From: Spiribacter salinus M19-40
GTDB taxonomy: Bacteria > Pseudomonadota > Gammaproteobacteria > Nitrococcales > Nitrococcaceae
Assembly: GCF_000319575.2 (NCBI RefSeq)
Contig: NC_021291.1
Coordinates: forward strand, 62,001 to 126,000
Direction of reading: 5' to 3'
Length of the DNA stretch: 64,000 nucleotides
Positions 39,241 through 47,439 of this stretch are shown in pieces (the first letter of the stretch is position 1; each line of letters begins with the position of its first letter). The notes beneath the pieces are model-generated. The model worked only from the letters and a program-made list of their open reading frames with translations. It was not told the DNA's origin and did no database searches. Position numbers and translations under genes: made by a program.

Positions 39241-39617
39241 TACTGACACTCACTTCGGTTTTTCGCGATGGCGCGGGTGACGCGCCGCTCGTCGTCGGTG
39301 TAGGGCGGTTTGTCGGCTAATGACTGACAGATGGCATCGACGGTGGTGCGCAGCCAGTCGGGTCGATCATGCCGCAGCTGATAGTGGATCCATTGCCCGC
39401 TGCGGCGCGTTTCCACGAGACCGCTGTCGCGTAGCGTGGCCAGATGGCGGGACATCTTGGGCTGACTCACTCCCAGGGTCTCGGTAAGCTCGCAGACGCA
39501 CAGCTCACCACGGCGGTTGAGCAACACCACCGCCCGCAGGCGTGTCTCATCGCCGAGCAGCCGAAACAGCTCCGTGGCGCTCAACGCTTGAGCAGCATCG
39601 GTGTGATGCGCTTCCAT
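39240..39617 (-). CDS. arsR: ArsR family arsenite-responsive repressor
   Basis: 125 residues with a winged HTH. The sequence [34 protein letters not shown] contains the CxC metalloid-sensing pair at the start of the DNA-binding helix, as in E. coli ArsR, so it should lose DNA binding when As(III) or Sb(III) binds. The ATG at 39617 overlaps the arsC stop; a GTG one codon upstream is less likely. It lies inside its own operon. Confidence 0.95.
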   Translation of the reverse strand: MEAHHTDAAQALSATELFRLLGDETRLRAVVLLNRRGELCVCELTETLGVSQPKMSRHLATLRDSGLVETRRSGQWIHYQLRHDRPDWLRTTVDAICQSLADKPPYTDDERRVTRAIAKNRSECQ

Positions 39618-40120
39618 CACTCTTCCTCAGGCTGGGTTTTGCCGATGGACTCGAGCTTGTCCTGGAGCTTGAGCCGATCCAGCGAGGCGATGGGCAGATT
39701 GGTGAACAGCCCAATGCGGCTGCGCAGGGCAATAAACGCATCGCGGAAGGCCCGCTCGCGGACCTCATCCGAGCCCTCAACCGCTGCGGGATCGGGCATA
39801 CCCCAGTGGGCCGTCATGGGCTGACCCGGCCAGATCGGGCAGGGTTCGGCGGCCGCCTGGTCGCACACGGTAAACACGAAATCCATTTTCGGGGCATCTG
39901 GGCCGCTGAAGACATCCCAGTTTTTGCTGTGCAGTCCCTCCGTGGGGAGTCGCATCTGCTCGAGGAGCTTGATCGCCAGCGGATTCACCTGCCCGGCCGG
40001 GAAGCTGCCCGCGCTGTAGCCGGTGAACTGGCCCCGGCCCGTGTGGTTGATGAGCGCCTCGGCCAGGATGCTCCGTGCCGAGTTGCCGGTGCAGAGAAAC
40101 AAAACGTTGTAGTGGGACAT
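39617..40120 (-). CDS. arsC: Arsenate reductase, low-molecular-weight phosphatase type
   Basis: 167 residues. The P-loop LFLCTGNSARSILAEAL sits at the N-terminus with the catalytic Cys, and FVFTVCDQAAAEPCP supplies further Cys residues for the thiol relay. This is the arsenate reductase family related to LMW tyrosine phosphatases, with a C-terminal extension beyond the usual 135-140 residues (RAFRDAFIALRSRIGLF...). It is first in the arsC-arsR-acr3-arsH operon; GGAAGAAG precedes the ATG. Confidence 0.94.
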   Translation of the reverse strand: MSHYNVLFLCTGNSARSILAEALINHTGRGQFTGYSAGSFPAGQVNPLAIKLLEQMRLPTEGLHSKNWDVFSGPDAPKMDFVFTVCDQAAAEPCPIWPGQPMTAHWGMPDPAAVEGSDEVRERAFRDAFIALRSRIGLFTNLPIASLDRLKLQDKLESIGKTQPEEE

Positions 40121-40194
40121 ACCGCTTCTTCCTGGCTATGGAAGCGTCAGTATATCTGCCAAAACGAATATATGGAATGACAGATGTATGGCAG
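40121..40194 (-). promoter_or_regulatory. ars operon promoter and probable ArsR operator region
   Basis: An AT-rich 74-base gap upstream of arsC. TATACT at 40149-40154 (minus strand) is a candidate -10; no good -35 is seen. The block between 40149 and 40175 contains repeated ATAT motifs that could be the ArsR site. Both are weak visual assignments. Confidence 0.35.
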
Positions 40195-40674
40195 TCAGGT
40201 GGTGCGGACAACCGGCAGTCGCGAGTGTGACTTCACCACCTTAAGTGCCAAGCTCGACTGAATGTTGGCCACACCCTCAATCTTTGCCAGCTGATCCACG
40301 ATCAGGCGCTCGAGGGCCTGTGCATCAGCGACCAGCACGCGCAGCAGATAATCGGACTGGCCGGTCATGAGGTAGCACTCCATGACCTCGGGCAGGGCGC
40401 GCGCGGCCCCCTCAAAGTTCTCAAGCGCGTTGCGAACCTGTCGATCCAGACTGACGTGAATGAACACGTTCACATTCAGCCCGAGCTTCTCGGGGGCGAT
40501 TTCTGCGGTGTACCGATCAATGATGCCTGAGGCCTCCAGCGCCCGGACGCGGGCCAGGCATGGCGACGGTGTCAGATTGACCCGCTCCGCCAGCTCCACA
40601 TTGGTCAGTCGTGCGTTGTCTTGCAGCGCCTCAAGAATCCGCAGATCAGTGCGGTCAAGGTGTTGTTTCGACAT
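40195..40674 (-). CDS. Lrp/AsnC family regulator (MdeR-like position)
   Basis: 159 residues. The N-terminal HTH is LDRTDLRILEALQDNARLTNVELAERVNLTPSPCLARVRALE and the C-terminal RAM effector domain includes VMECYLMTGQSDYLLRVLV. ATG 40674 is chosen over an upstream TTG. It is divergent from an AceE-like E1 gene with 107 bases between the starts, the layout of mdeR and mdeB in Pseudomonas putida methionine catabolism. The amino acid sensed is not known. Confidence 0.92.
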   Translation of the reverse strand: MSKQHLDRTDLRILEALQDNARLTNVELAERVNLTPSPCLARVRALEASGIIDRYTAEIAPEKLGLNVNVFIHVSLDRQVRNALENFEGAARALPEVMECYLMTGQSDYLLRVLVADAQALERLIVDQLAKIEGVANIQSSLALKVVKSHSRLPVVRTT

Positions 40675-40781
40675 ATAGTGCCTCAATTACCTATTTATCC
40701 GGAACAATAGCGTACTTTGGCATCAGTCTGCCGGCTAAAAATATTGCCATCTGCCGTCTGGCCTCCCGTAGTCTTTCAACC

Positions 40782-43325
40782 ATGACTACCGAACACATCC
40801 TTTCCGACGCCGATCCCGACGAGACCCACGACTGGCTGGCAGCCCTCAATTCGGCCCTTGCGACCGGGGGCGCCGCGCGGAGCCAGTTCCTCATCCGCCA
40901 GCTGGTGGATGCCGCCCGGGCGGCAGGCGTGGAGCTGGATTTGCCGCTGTCGACGCCGTATCGCAACACGATCCGCCCCGAGGACGAGCCGACCTTCCCC
41001 GGTGATGTCACACTGGAGGGGCGGCTTTCGGCGATCATCCGCTGGAATGCACTCGCGATGGTGGTCCGAGCCAATCGGGCGGATGCGAGCCTTGGTGGGC
41101 ATATCGCAAGCTATGCCTCGGCCGCTGATCTCTTTGAAGTGGGCTTTAATCATTTTTTCCGCGCCCAGGTGGATGACGGCCCAGGAGACCTCGTGTTCCT
41201 GCAGCCGCACTCCGCACCCGGCGTCTATGCCCGGGCCTACCTCGAGGGCCGGCTGGATGAGTCGCAGATCGCCCACTACCGGCGCGAGGTCGACGGCCAG
41301 GGCCTGTCCTCGTATCCGCATCCCTGGCTGATGCCCGACTTCTGGCAGTTCCCAACGGGCTCCATGGGCCTGGGCCCGCTCCAGGCGGTTTATCAGGCGC
41401 GCTTCATGCGCTATCTCGAGGCGCGCGGGATGATCGCGCCGAGCAACCGGCGGGTGTGGGGGATTTTCGGCGACGGTGAGATGGACGAGCCGGAGAGCAT
41501 TGGTGCCCTCGGGCTAGCCGCCCGTGAGGGCCTCGATAACCTCGTGTTCGTCATCAACTGCAATCTTCAGCGTCTGGACGGCCCGGTCCGGGGTAACGGC
41601 CAGATCATCCAGGAGCTCGAGGGGCTCTACCGCGGGGCTGGGTGGAACGTTATCAAGGTGCTGTGGGGGTCGGATTGGGATGATCTGTTTGCCCGTGACA
41701 CCGAGGGGGTGCTCGCGGAATACCTCCAGAAGACCCTCGATGGCGACTTCCAGACCCTTGCGGCGACGGACGGGCAGTTCAATCGGGAGCATTTCTTCTC
41801 GCGCGATCCCCGCCTGCAAGCGCTGGTGGCGCACCTGACCGATGAGCAGATCGACCGACTCCGCCGGGGCGGTCACGACATCGTGAAGATCAGTGCGGCC
41901 TACCAGCAGGCGATGCAGGCCAATGGCCGGCCCACGGTTATCCTCGCCAAGACGAAAAAGGGCTACGGCATGGGCCATTGGGGCCAGGGCACCATGACCA
42001 GTCATCAGCAGAAAAAGCTGGATGAGGAGGCTTTGCTCGCCTTCCGTGACCGCTTCCAGCTGCCGCTGGATGACGAGGCCGTGACCGACCTGTCGTTCTA
42101 CCGGCCGCCGGCGGACAGCCCGGAGATGCAATACCTGCATCAGCATCGCGAGGCGCTGGGCGGCTACCTGCCCCGACGCCAGCAAACGGCGGACGTCATC
42201 CCGGTGCCCGCGCTGGATCGCTATGCCGGTTTCGCGATGGAAGAGACCAGTCGGCCCATTTCCACCACCATGGCCTGGGCCCGGATGCTGAGCGGCCTGC
42301 TGCGGGACAAGACCCTCGGCCCGCGCATCGTGCCGATCGTGGCGGATGAGGCGCGCACCTTCGGCATCGCCAATCTCTTCCGTCAGATCGGGATTTACTC
42401 GCCCCAGGGGCAGCGCTACCAGCCCCAGGACGCCGACTCCATGCTGGTCTACCGCGAGCATGAGCAGGGTCAGCTCCTCGAAGAGGGGATCTCGGAGGCG
42501 GGGGCGCTGGCCTCATGGGTTGCCGCTGGCACCGCCTACAGCACCCATGGCACGGCCATGCTGCCGATGTATATCTACTACTCCATGTTCGGCTTCCAGC
42601 GGGTTGGCGATCTGATGTGGGCCGCTGCTGAGCAGCGCAGCCGTGGGTTCTTGCTGGGGGCGACCGCGGGCCGCACCACGCTGAACGGCGAGGGCTTGCA
42701 GCATCAGGACGGCAGCAGCCATGTGTTGATGGCCACCATCCCGAACTGCCGCTGCTGGGATCCCGCGTTCGCCTTCGAGCTGGCGGCCATCATGGATCAG
42801 GGCATGCGCGAGATGCTCGAGGACCAGCAGGATGTCTTCTACTACATCACGGTCATGAACGAGGCCTATACCCAGCCCGCCTGGCCTGATCATGTCAGCC
42901 AGGCCGATATCCTCTCCGGGCTTTACTGCTATCGGCCGACGTCTAACCTGGATCGTGCCCCGGATGTCCGTTTGGTGGGCTCCGGTGCCATCCTGAATGA
43001 GGTCATTGCCGCCGCGGATCAGCTCGCCGCCGAGGGCGTTACTGCTGAGGTGTGGAGCGCCACGAGCTACAGCGAGCTGGAGCGAACTGGCGCCGCGCAT
43101 GTCAGCGCCTGTCTGGACGGCGACGCGCCGGTGATCATGGCCAGTGATTATGTGAAGGCCTGGCCCGCCCGGATCGCGCCCTTTATCCATGCCCCGGTCA
43201 CGTTGCTCGGCACGGACGACTTTGGCCGCTCTGATCAGCGCGAGGCCCTGCGCCGCTACTTTGGCGTTGATCGGGATACAATCGCGCAGTCCGCCATCGA
43301 GGCACTGAAGACCTCGAGCGCCTAG
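40782..43325 (+). CDS. AceE-like 2-oxoacid dehydrogenase E1 (pyruvate or 2-oxobutyrate)
   Basis: A homodimeric-type E1 of 847 residues, slightly shorter than E. coli AceE (887). The TPP site is GDGEMDEPESIGAL...NLVFVINCNLQRLDGPVRGN. Other AceE features are GYGMGHWGQGTMTSHQQKKL and YYSMFGFQRVGDL, and GEGLQHQDGSSH with catalytic His. It has no E2 or E3 gene beside it. Divergence from an Lrp gene favours a specialised role such as MdeB-type 2-oxobutyrate oxidation, but pyruvate remains possible. No Shine-Dalgarno is visible before the ATG (tagtctttcaacc). A longer upstream reading would overlap the Lrp gene and is rejected. Confidence 0.88.
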   Translation: MTTEHILSDADPDETHDWLAALNSALATGGAARSQFLIRQLVDAARAAGVELDLPLSTPYRNTIRPEDEPTFPGDVTLEGRLSAIIRWNALAMVVRANRADASLGGHIASYASAADLFEVGFNHFFRAQVDDGPGDLVFLQPHSAPGVYARAYLEGRLDESQIAHYRREVDGQGLSSYPHPWLMPDFWQFPTGSMGLGPLQAVYQARFMRYLEARGMIAPSNRRVWGIFGDGEMDEPESIGALGLAAREGLDNLVFVINCNLQRLDGPVRGNGQIIQELEGLYRGAGWNVIKVLWGSDWDDLFARDTEGVLAEYLQKTLDGDFQTLAATDGQFNREHFFSRDPRLQALVAHLTDEQIDRLRRGGHDIVKISAAYQQAMQANGRPTVILAKTKKGYGMGHWGQGTMTSHQQKKLDEEALLAFRDRFQLPLDDEAVTDLSFYRPPADSPEMQYLHQHREALGGYLPRRQQTADVIPVPALDRYAGFAMEETSRPISTTMAWARMLSGLLRDKTLGPRIVPIVADEARTFGIANLFRQIGIYSPQGQRYQPQDADSMLVYREHEQGQLLEEGISEAGALASWVAAGTAYSTHGTAMLPMYIYYSMFGFQRVGDLMWAAAEQRSRGFLLGATAGRTTLNGEGLQHQDGSSHVLMATIPNCRCWDPAFAFELAAIMDQGMREMLEDQQDVFYYITVMNEAYTQPAWPDHVSQADILSGLYCYRPTSNLDRAPDVRLVGSGAILNEVIAAADQLAAEGVTAEVWSATSYSELERTGAAHVSACLDGDAPVIMASDYVKAWPARIAPFIHAPVTLLGTDDFGRSDQREALRRYFGVDRDTIAQSAIEALKTSSA

Positions 43326-43349
43326 ACCCCCAAACGAGGAGAGCCACCC

Positions 43350-44660
43350 ATGAATCTCAATCGACTGCTGCGCGAGCGCCTGGACGCCGGCCGCCCCGTC
43401 AGGGCCGGCCTGATCGGGGCGGGCAAGTTCGGCTCCATGTTCCTGAGTCAGGTCCCGACCACGCTCGGCCTCGAGGTCAGCGCCATCGCCGATCTCGATC
43501 CAGACCGGGCGCGCGCTGCCTGCCGGGCCGTGCATTGGAGCGAGTCGCAGATCGACGCGGTCGCCTTTGTCGCGGATGGCGCCGAGCTGTGTGCCCGCGA
43601 TGATGTGGACGTTGTCATCGAGGCGACGGGCCACCCGGCCGCAGGCATTCGTCATGCCCTCGCCGCCATTGAGGCCGGCCGGCATATCGTGATGGTGAAT
43701 GTGGAAGCCGACGTGCTGGCCGGCCCCCTGCTGGCCGAGCGGGCCCGGGCGCAGGGCGTGGTCTACTCCATGGCCTATGGCGATCAGCCCGCCCTGACCT
43801 CAGAGCTCGTGGACTGGGCTCGGGCCACCGGGTTCGAGGTAGTGGCTGCCGGCAAGGGCACCAAGTACCTGCCCGCCTACCATCAGGTCACCCCGGATGA
43901 CGTGTGGTCGCATTACGGGCTGACGGCGGCTGAGGCGGCGGCCGCCGGCATGAACCCGCAGATGTTCAATAGTTTCCTGGACGGCACGAAGTCGGCAATC
44001 GAGATGGCGGCCATCGCCAATGCCTGTGAACTGGCCGTCCCCGCGGATGGGCTCGCTTTCCCGCCCTGTGGTGTGGATGACCTCGCCCATGTGCTGCGCC
44101 CGCAGTCTGTCGGCGGCTGCCTGCCCCAAGCCGGCATGGTGGAAGTCGTCAGCAGCCTCGAGCGCGATGGCCGGCCCGTTTACCGGGATCTGCGCTGGGG
44201 TGTCTACGTGGTCCTGAAGGCCCCCAACGACTATGCCGCCGCCTGCTTTCGGCAGTACGGGCTGCCCACGGACAGCACGGGTCAGTACGCCGCCATGCAC
44301 AAGCCGTTTCATCTGATTGGCCTGGAGCTGGGCATCAGCGTGCTCTCGGCCGCTCTACGAGGTGAGCCGACGGGCCAGACCCGCGGATGGATAGGTGACG
44401 TCGCCGCGGTGGCGAAGCGTCCGCTGCGGGCTGGGGAAACCCTCGATGGCGAGGGCGGTTATACCGTCTGGGGCAAACTGCTGAGCGCCGCGCAGAGTGC
44501 GAAGCAACAAGCCCTGCCCATTGGCCTGGCCCACGGCATCACGCTCACGCGGGATGTCCCCGCGGGTGCGGTGCTGACCAGTAACGACGTGGCGCTGGGC
44601 GATCAGCCGGCTGTAGCCATTCGCCAGGAAATGGTCAGCCGGTATCAGCCATCGCCTTGA
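43350..44660 (+). CDS. Homoserine-dehydrogenase-like oxidoreductase with C-terminal SAF domain
   Basis: A 436-residue protein. The N-terminal NAD(P) Rossmann motif is LIGAGKFGSMF (about 21-31); IEATGHPAAGIRHAL and MVNVEADVLAGPLLA follow, as in homoserine-dehydrogenase-like proteins. The C-terminal region from about 350 (RPLRAGETLDGEGGYTVWG... VPAGAVLTSNDVAL) is a SAF domain. This combination matches the COG4091 family, whose substrate is mostly unassigned. It follows the AceE-like E1 by 24 bases and is probably in the same transcript, so the substrate may be linked to C4 2-oxoacid or amino-acid breakdown. Confidence 0.82.
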   Translation: MNLNRLLRERLDAGRPVRAGLIGAGKFGSMFLSQVPTTLGLEVSAIADLDPDRARAACRAVHWSESQIDAVAFVADGAELCARDDVDVVIEATGHPAAGIRHALAAIEAGRHIVMVNVEADVLAGPLLAERARAQGVVYSMAYGDQPALTSELVDWARATGFEVVAAGKGTKYLPAYHQVTPDDVWSHYGLTAAEAAAAGMNPQMFNSFLDGTKSAIEMAAIANACELAVPADGLAFPPCGVDDLAHVLRPQSVGGCLPQAGMVEVVSSLERDGRPVYRDLRWGVYVVLKAPNDYAAACFRQYGLPTDSTGQYAAMHKPFHLIGLELGISVLSAALRGEPTGQTRGWIGDVAAVAKRPLRAGETLDGEGGYTVWGKLLSAAQSAKQQALPIGLAHGITLTRDVPAGAVLTSNDVALGDQPAVAIRQEMVSRYQPSP

Positions 44661-44666
44661 GCGGGT

Positions 44667-45302
44667 CTACGGGGACTGCGTGGTAAACCAGCGCGGCAGG
44701 CGCAGCGACCAGAAAATGACGACCGCCCGCAGAGAAAAGGCAATCACGGTGCCGGCGAGGAGGCCTTCCGGCCCGTGCTCGGGCGAGAACTGCAGCGTCA
44801 GCAGCATGACGAGGCAGCCGATAACCACGGGCATGGCATACACCTCATCGCTCATCAGCAGGGTTTTCCGTCCGGCGAGCACATCCCGGATCAGCCCGCC
44901 GCCGATGGCGGTAATCACGCCCATCATCAACGGCCCGATCGGCCAGGCAAACCCCAGCTCATAGGCCTTATAGGCGCCGCCGATCCCAAACATCGCTGCG
45001 CCCAGGCCATCAATGTAGACCATCAGCGAGAACATCACGGGTCGGGCAAAGAACGACATGGCGACGAAGGTCAGAATGCTGGCCAGCACGGCAAAGCGGA
45101 TATACGCCAGGTCGAGCGACCAGAAGATCGGAACATCCAGGATCAGATCCCGCACCGTCCCGCCGCCGACCGCGGCGATGACCCCCAGCATGATGGCCGA
45201 GAAGAAGTCGACGCGGCGCTCGGCCACCGCCAGGACGCCCGTGACGGCGAAGGCGATTGTCGCCGCCATCGCCAGAAGGACATTGGTGTCGTTGAGGTTC
45301 AC
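44667..45302 (-). CDS. UPF0126 / TRIC-type cation channel family membrane protein
   Basis: About 211 residues and seven hydrophobic helices in two repeats, each carrying a Gly-rich motif: GVIAAVGGGTVRDLIL and GVITAIGGGLIRDVL. Bacterial TRIC homologues are trimeric K+-permeable channels. The start is uncertain: GTG 45302 gives the usual length, while a GTG at 45389 would add 29 mostly polar residues and has an AAGGT in front, inside an inverted repeat. It is the only gene in its transcript. Confidence 0.85.
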   Translation of the reverse strand: MNLNDTNVLLAMAATIAFAVTGVLAVAERRVDFFSAIMLGVIAAVGGGTVRDLILDVPIFWSLDLAYIRFAVLASILTFVAMSFFARPVMFSLMVYIDGLGAAMFGIGGAYKAYELGFAWPIGPLMMGVITAIGGGLIRDVLAGRKTLLMSDEVYAMPVVIGCLVMLLTLQFSPEHGPEGLLAGTVIAFSLRAVVIFWSLRLPRWFTTQSP

Positions 45303-45390
45303 TGGACGCGAGCGAACAATGAGGGGGTAGGTCGAGTGGGGTTGTTCACGGCGAGCCTCACGCTGCGGGAGAGCCGTATTGCGCTCCACT

Positions 45391-45406
45391 TACCTTGCCT
45401 AAGGTA
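45391..45406. repeat. Inverted repeat upstream of the TRIC-type gene
   Basis: TACCTT-GCCT-AAGGTA is a 6-4-6 inverted repeat. On the minus strand the AAGGTA arm lies directly before the alternative GTG start at 45389. It could be an operator or a small hairpin covering a ribosome site. The rest of the gap between 45303 and 45470 shows no gene. Confidence 0.4.
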
Positions 45407-45470
45407 GGCCATTTCCGTGTCTATGGCTGTCTTTAATTGCTCATCCACGACCGAAGTGCTCTATCGATCG

Positions 45471-45509
45471 AAATAAAACCGCCGCTGACATCCAAGCCAG
45501 CGGCGGTTT
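45471..45509 (-). terminator. Rho-independent terminator of the Fur-box porin gene
   Basis: Read on the minus strand, AAACCGCCGCTG pairs with CAGCGGCGGTTT (12 bp) around a 10-base loop, followed by a T-rich TTTTATTT tail. It starts 28 bases after the stop of the porin at 45537-46535. Confidence 0.9.
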
Positions 45510-45536
45510 CTTAGCGACAACGCTGATCGGGCGGTT

Positions 45537-46535
45537 TTAGTACTCGAAGATGAGCCCAGCGACGGCGAGCGAGTCGTTATCGCCTGCATCGCCGAATCCA
45601 TCAAAGTCGCCGTACTCGGCAAAGATGAGCAGGCCTTCGGCCACGTCATAGTTGGCACCCACCGCAACCTGAGAGCCGTCGTTGCCGTTATCGACGGAGA
45701 CGTCCTGGACTGCGCCGTACAGTGATCCCATGCCATAGTCGAAATTCAGCGCCAGGGCGGTAGCATCGGTGTCGTTGCCGTCCTTGTTGCTCTGATTGGC
45801 ATAGCGGGCTGAGGCTTCCAGTGTATCCGTCAGGCCGATGACTGCAGCGACGCCGTACACGCCATCCTCAGACTGGAAGTTGTTGTTGGTTTCGGCATCC
45901 ACCGAACCACGGTCGTCATAGGCGGCCCGCAGAGAGAGGTTGCCCACATCGTATTGGGCTGCGGCGATCAGGCTGAGCTCGGTGCTGGTTTGATTGGTCG
46001 TCGTTGTCTCGTCCGCGATCCGTGTCTGCAGCCTGAAGGAGAAATCTCCCAACTCCGGGCTGTAGTAGGTGACCATGTTGTCCTCGGTCGTGCGGTCGAC
46101 CTGCGCCAGTGTGGCGTTTTCGAACGGATCGACTGAATCAGAGATCAGGTCCTCGAACACGTTGTCGCTGTCGCCTACCTGAACTTCACCGAAATCCCCT
46201 GTGAATCCCAGCACGCTCATGTCGCGGGTCAGGTCGTCATCGTCATCGTCACTGTCGCCAAGCGTGTTGTAAGTGAACTCGGTGGCGATGTAACCAGTAA
46301 TGCCATTACCAAGATCACGCGAGCCACCAAGGATGATTAGCGATCCGTCGTCGGTGAATTCTGTCTCGCTAGCCCCGCTGTTGTCCTCGGTGTCTCTGAA
46401 GTTCAGGACCACTTCACCACCCAATGTAAGAGTCGTGCGATCGTCAACCTCGAAGCTTGCAGCGTGGACGGATGAGAAGGTGCCCCCGAGCGCAAGCGCG
46501 GCGAGCAGCGCTGAAGATCTGTATAGCCCGTTCAT
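45537..46535 (-). CDS. Acidic Gram-negative porin, probably Fur-regulated
   Basis: A 332-residue outer-membrane beta-barrel protein with a signal peptide (SALLAALALGGTFSSVHA). Repeated short alternating strands end in the C-terminal FEY, typical of the last beta strand recognised by BamA. The mature protein is extremely acidic (a run SDDDDDD and many Asp/Glu), which fits a salt-adapted surface. AGGAGA lies 8 bases upstream of ATG 46535. It has its own promoter with a Fur-box-like site and a strong terminator, so it is monocistronic. Confidence 0.88.
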   Translation of the reverse strand: MNGLYRSSALLAALALGGTFSSVHAASFEVDDRTTLTLGGEVVLNFRDTEDNSGASETEFTDDGSLIILGGSRDLGNGITGYIATEFTYNTLGDSDDDDDDLTRDMSVLGFTGDFGEVQVGDSDNVFEDLISDSVDPFENATLAQVDRTTEDNMVTYYSPELGDFSFRLQTRIADETTTTNQTSTELSLIAAAQYDVGNLSLRAAYDDRGSVDAETNNNFQSEDGVYGVAAVIGLTDTLEASARYANQSNKDGNDTDATALALNFDYGMGSLYGAVQDVSVDNGNDGSQVAVGANYDVAEGLLIFAEYGDFDGFGDAGDNDSLAVAGLIFEY

Positions 46536-46583
46536 GATTTTCTCCTGTTGATGAATGACGGTTGCCCATAAAGGCACGCTAAT

Positions 46584-46612
46584 TTTATAGAACTGAGAAT
46601 CATTCGCAACAA
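46584..46612 (-). promoter_or_regulatory. Porin promoter with overlapping Fur-box-like site
   Basis: On the minus strand a -35 TTGTTG (46607-46612) and a -10 TATAAA (46584-46589) are 17 bases apart. TGCGAATGATTCTCA at 46594-46608 matches the 7-1-7 Fur consensus TGATAATNATTATCA at 11 of 14 positions and overlaps the -35/spacer. Repression by Fe2+-Fur is inferred. The rest of the gap 46536-46689 shows no gene. Confidence 0.6.
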
Positions 46613-46689
46613 AAATCGACGCTGAGGTATCGCGCCGGGTGTTGGGCAGGACGAGGGGTATGGGGGGCTGTATTGACGGACTCTGGGGG

Positions 46690-47439
46690 TTAGCCGCGCC
46701 CGAGGTAGGGCATCTTCGTGGCCATGACGGTCATGAACTGCACATTCGCGTCGAGCGGCAGGTTGACGATGTAGCGCACGGCGTCGGCGACATGGCGGAC
46801 ATCCATCACCGGCTCGCGCATCACACTGCCATCCGGCTGCGGAATGCCGGCCTTCATCGGCTCGGTCATCGGGGTCTCGGCATTGCCGATGTCGATCTGG
46901 CTGCAGGCGATGTCATGGGCCCGGCCATCCAGCGTGATGGACTTGGTGAGCCCCGTGATCGCGTGCTTGGAGGTCGTGTACGCCACGGAATTCACCCGCG
47001 GGGCATGGGCGGAGATGGAACCGTTGTTGATGATGCGCCCGCCCTGCGGCTGCTGGTCGCGCATCAGTCGGAAGGCCCCGCGGGCCATCAGGAAGGCGCC
47101 ATCCAGGTTCACGCCCAGCACCCGGCGCCAGTCATCCCAGTCCACGTCACCGATCGGCGTGGAGGCCATGAAGGCCCCGGCGTTATTAAACAGGGCGTCC
47201 AGTCGGCCGTATTCCGCGGCGATCTTTTTATAGAGGGCGTCGACCGCGGCGGGATCCCCCACATCGACCGACACCGGCAATGCCCGGTTCGGGTACGCGC
47301 CGGCGATCGCTTCCAGCGGCTCGAGGCGCCGCGCGGCGAGGACCACGCGATGCCCATCGGCCAGCATCGCCTCGGCCACGCCACGGCCGATGCCCTGACT
47401 CGCGCCGGTCACCAGAATGACCTTGTTTTCGGCTGTCAT
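46690..47439 (-). CDS. Short-chain dehydrogenase/reductase
   Basis: A classical SDR of 249 residues. It shows TGASQGIG (cofactor loop), NNAG, the catalytic Ser (INNGSISA) and YTTSK with catalytic Tyr and Lys. An Arg-Arg (LAARR) after the second strand hints at NADP(H). The substrate is unknown. It is coupled to tenA by an ATGA overlap. Confidence 0.92.
   Translation of the reverse strand: MTAENKVILVTGASQGIGRGVAEAMLADGHRVVLAARRLEPLEAIAGAYPNRALPVSVDVGDPAAVDALYKKIAAEYGRLDALFNNAGAFMASTPIGDVDWDDWRRVLGVNLDGAFLMARGAFRLMRDQQPQGGRIINNGSISAHAPRVNSVAYTTSKHAITGLTKSITLDGRAHDIACSQIDIGNAETPMTEPMKAGIPQPDGSVMREPVMDVRHVADAVRYIVNLPLDANVQFMTVMATKMPYLGRG

Noticed and set aside
40611-40781. Upstream N-terminal extension of the AceE-like protein
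   Set aside because: It would overlap the divergent Lrp gene and its promoter; family-like sequence starts after the ATG at 40782.
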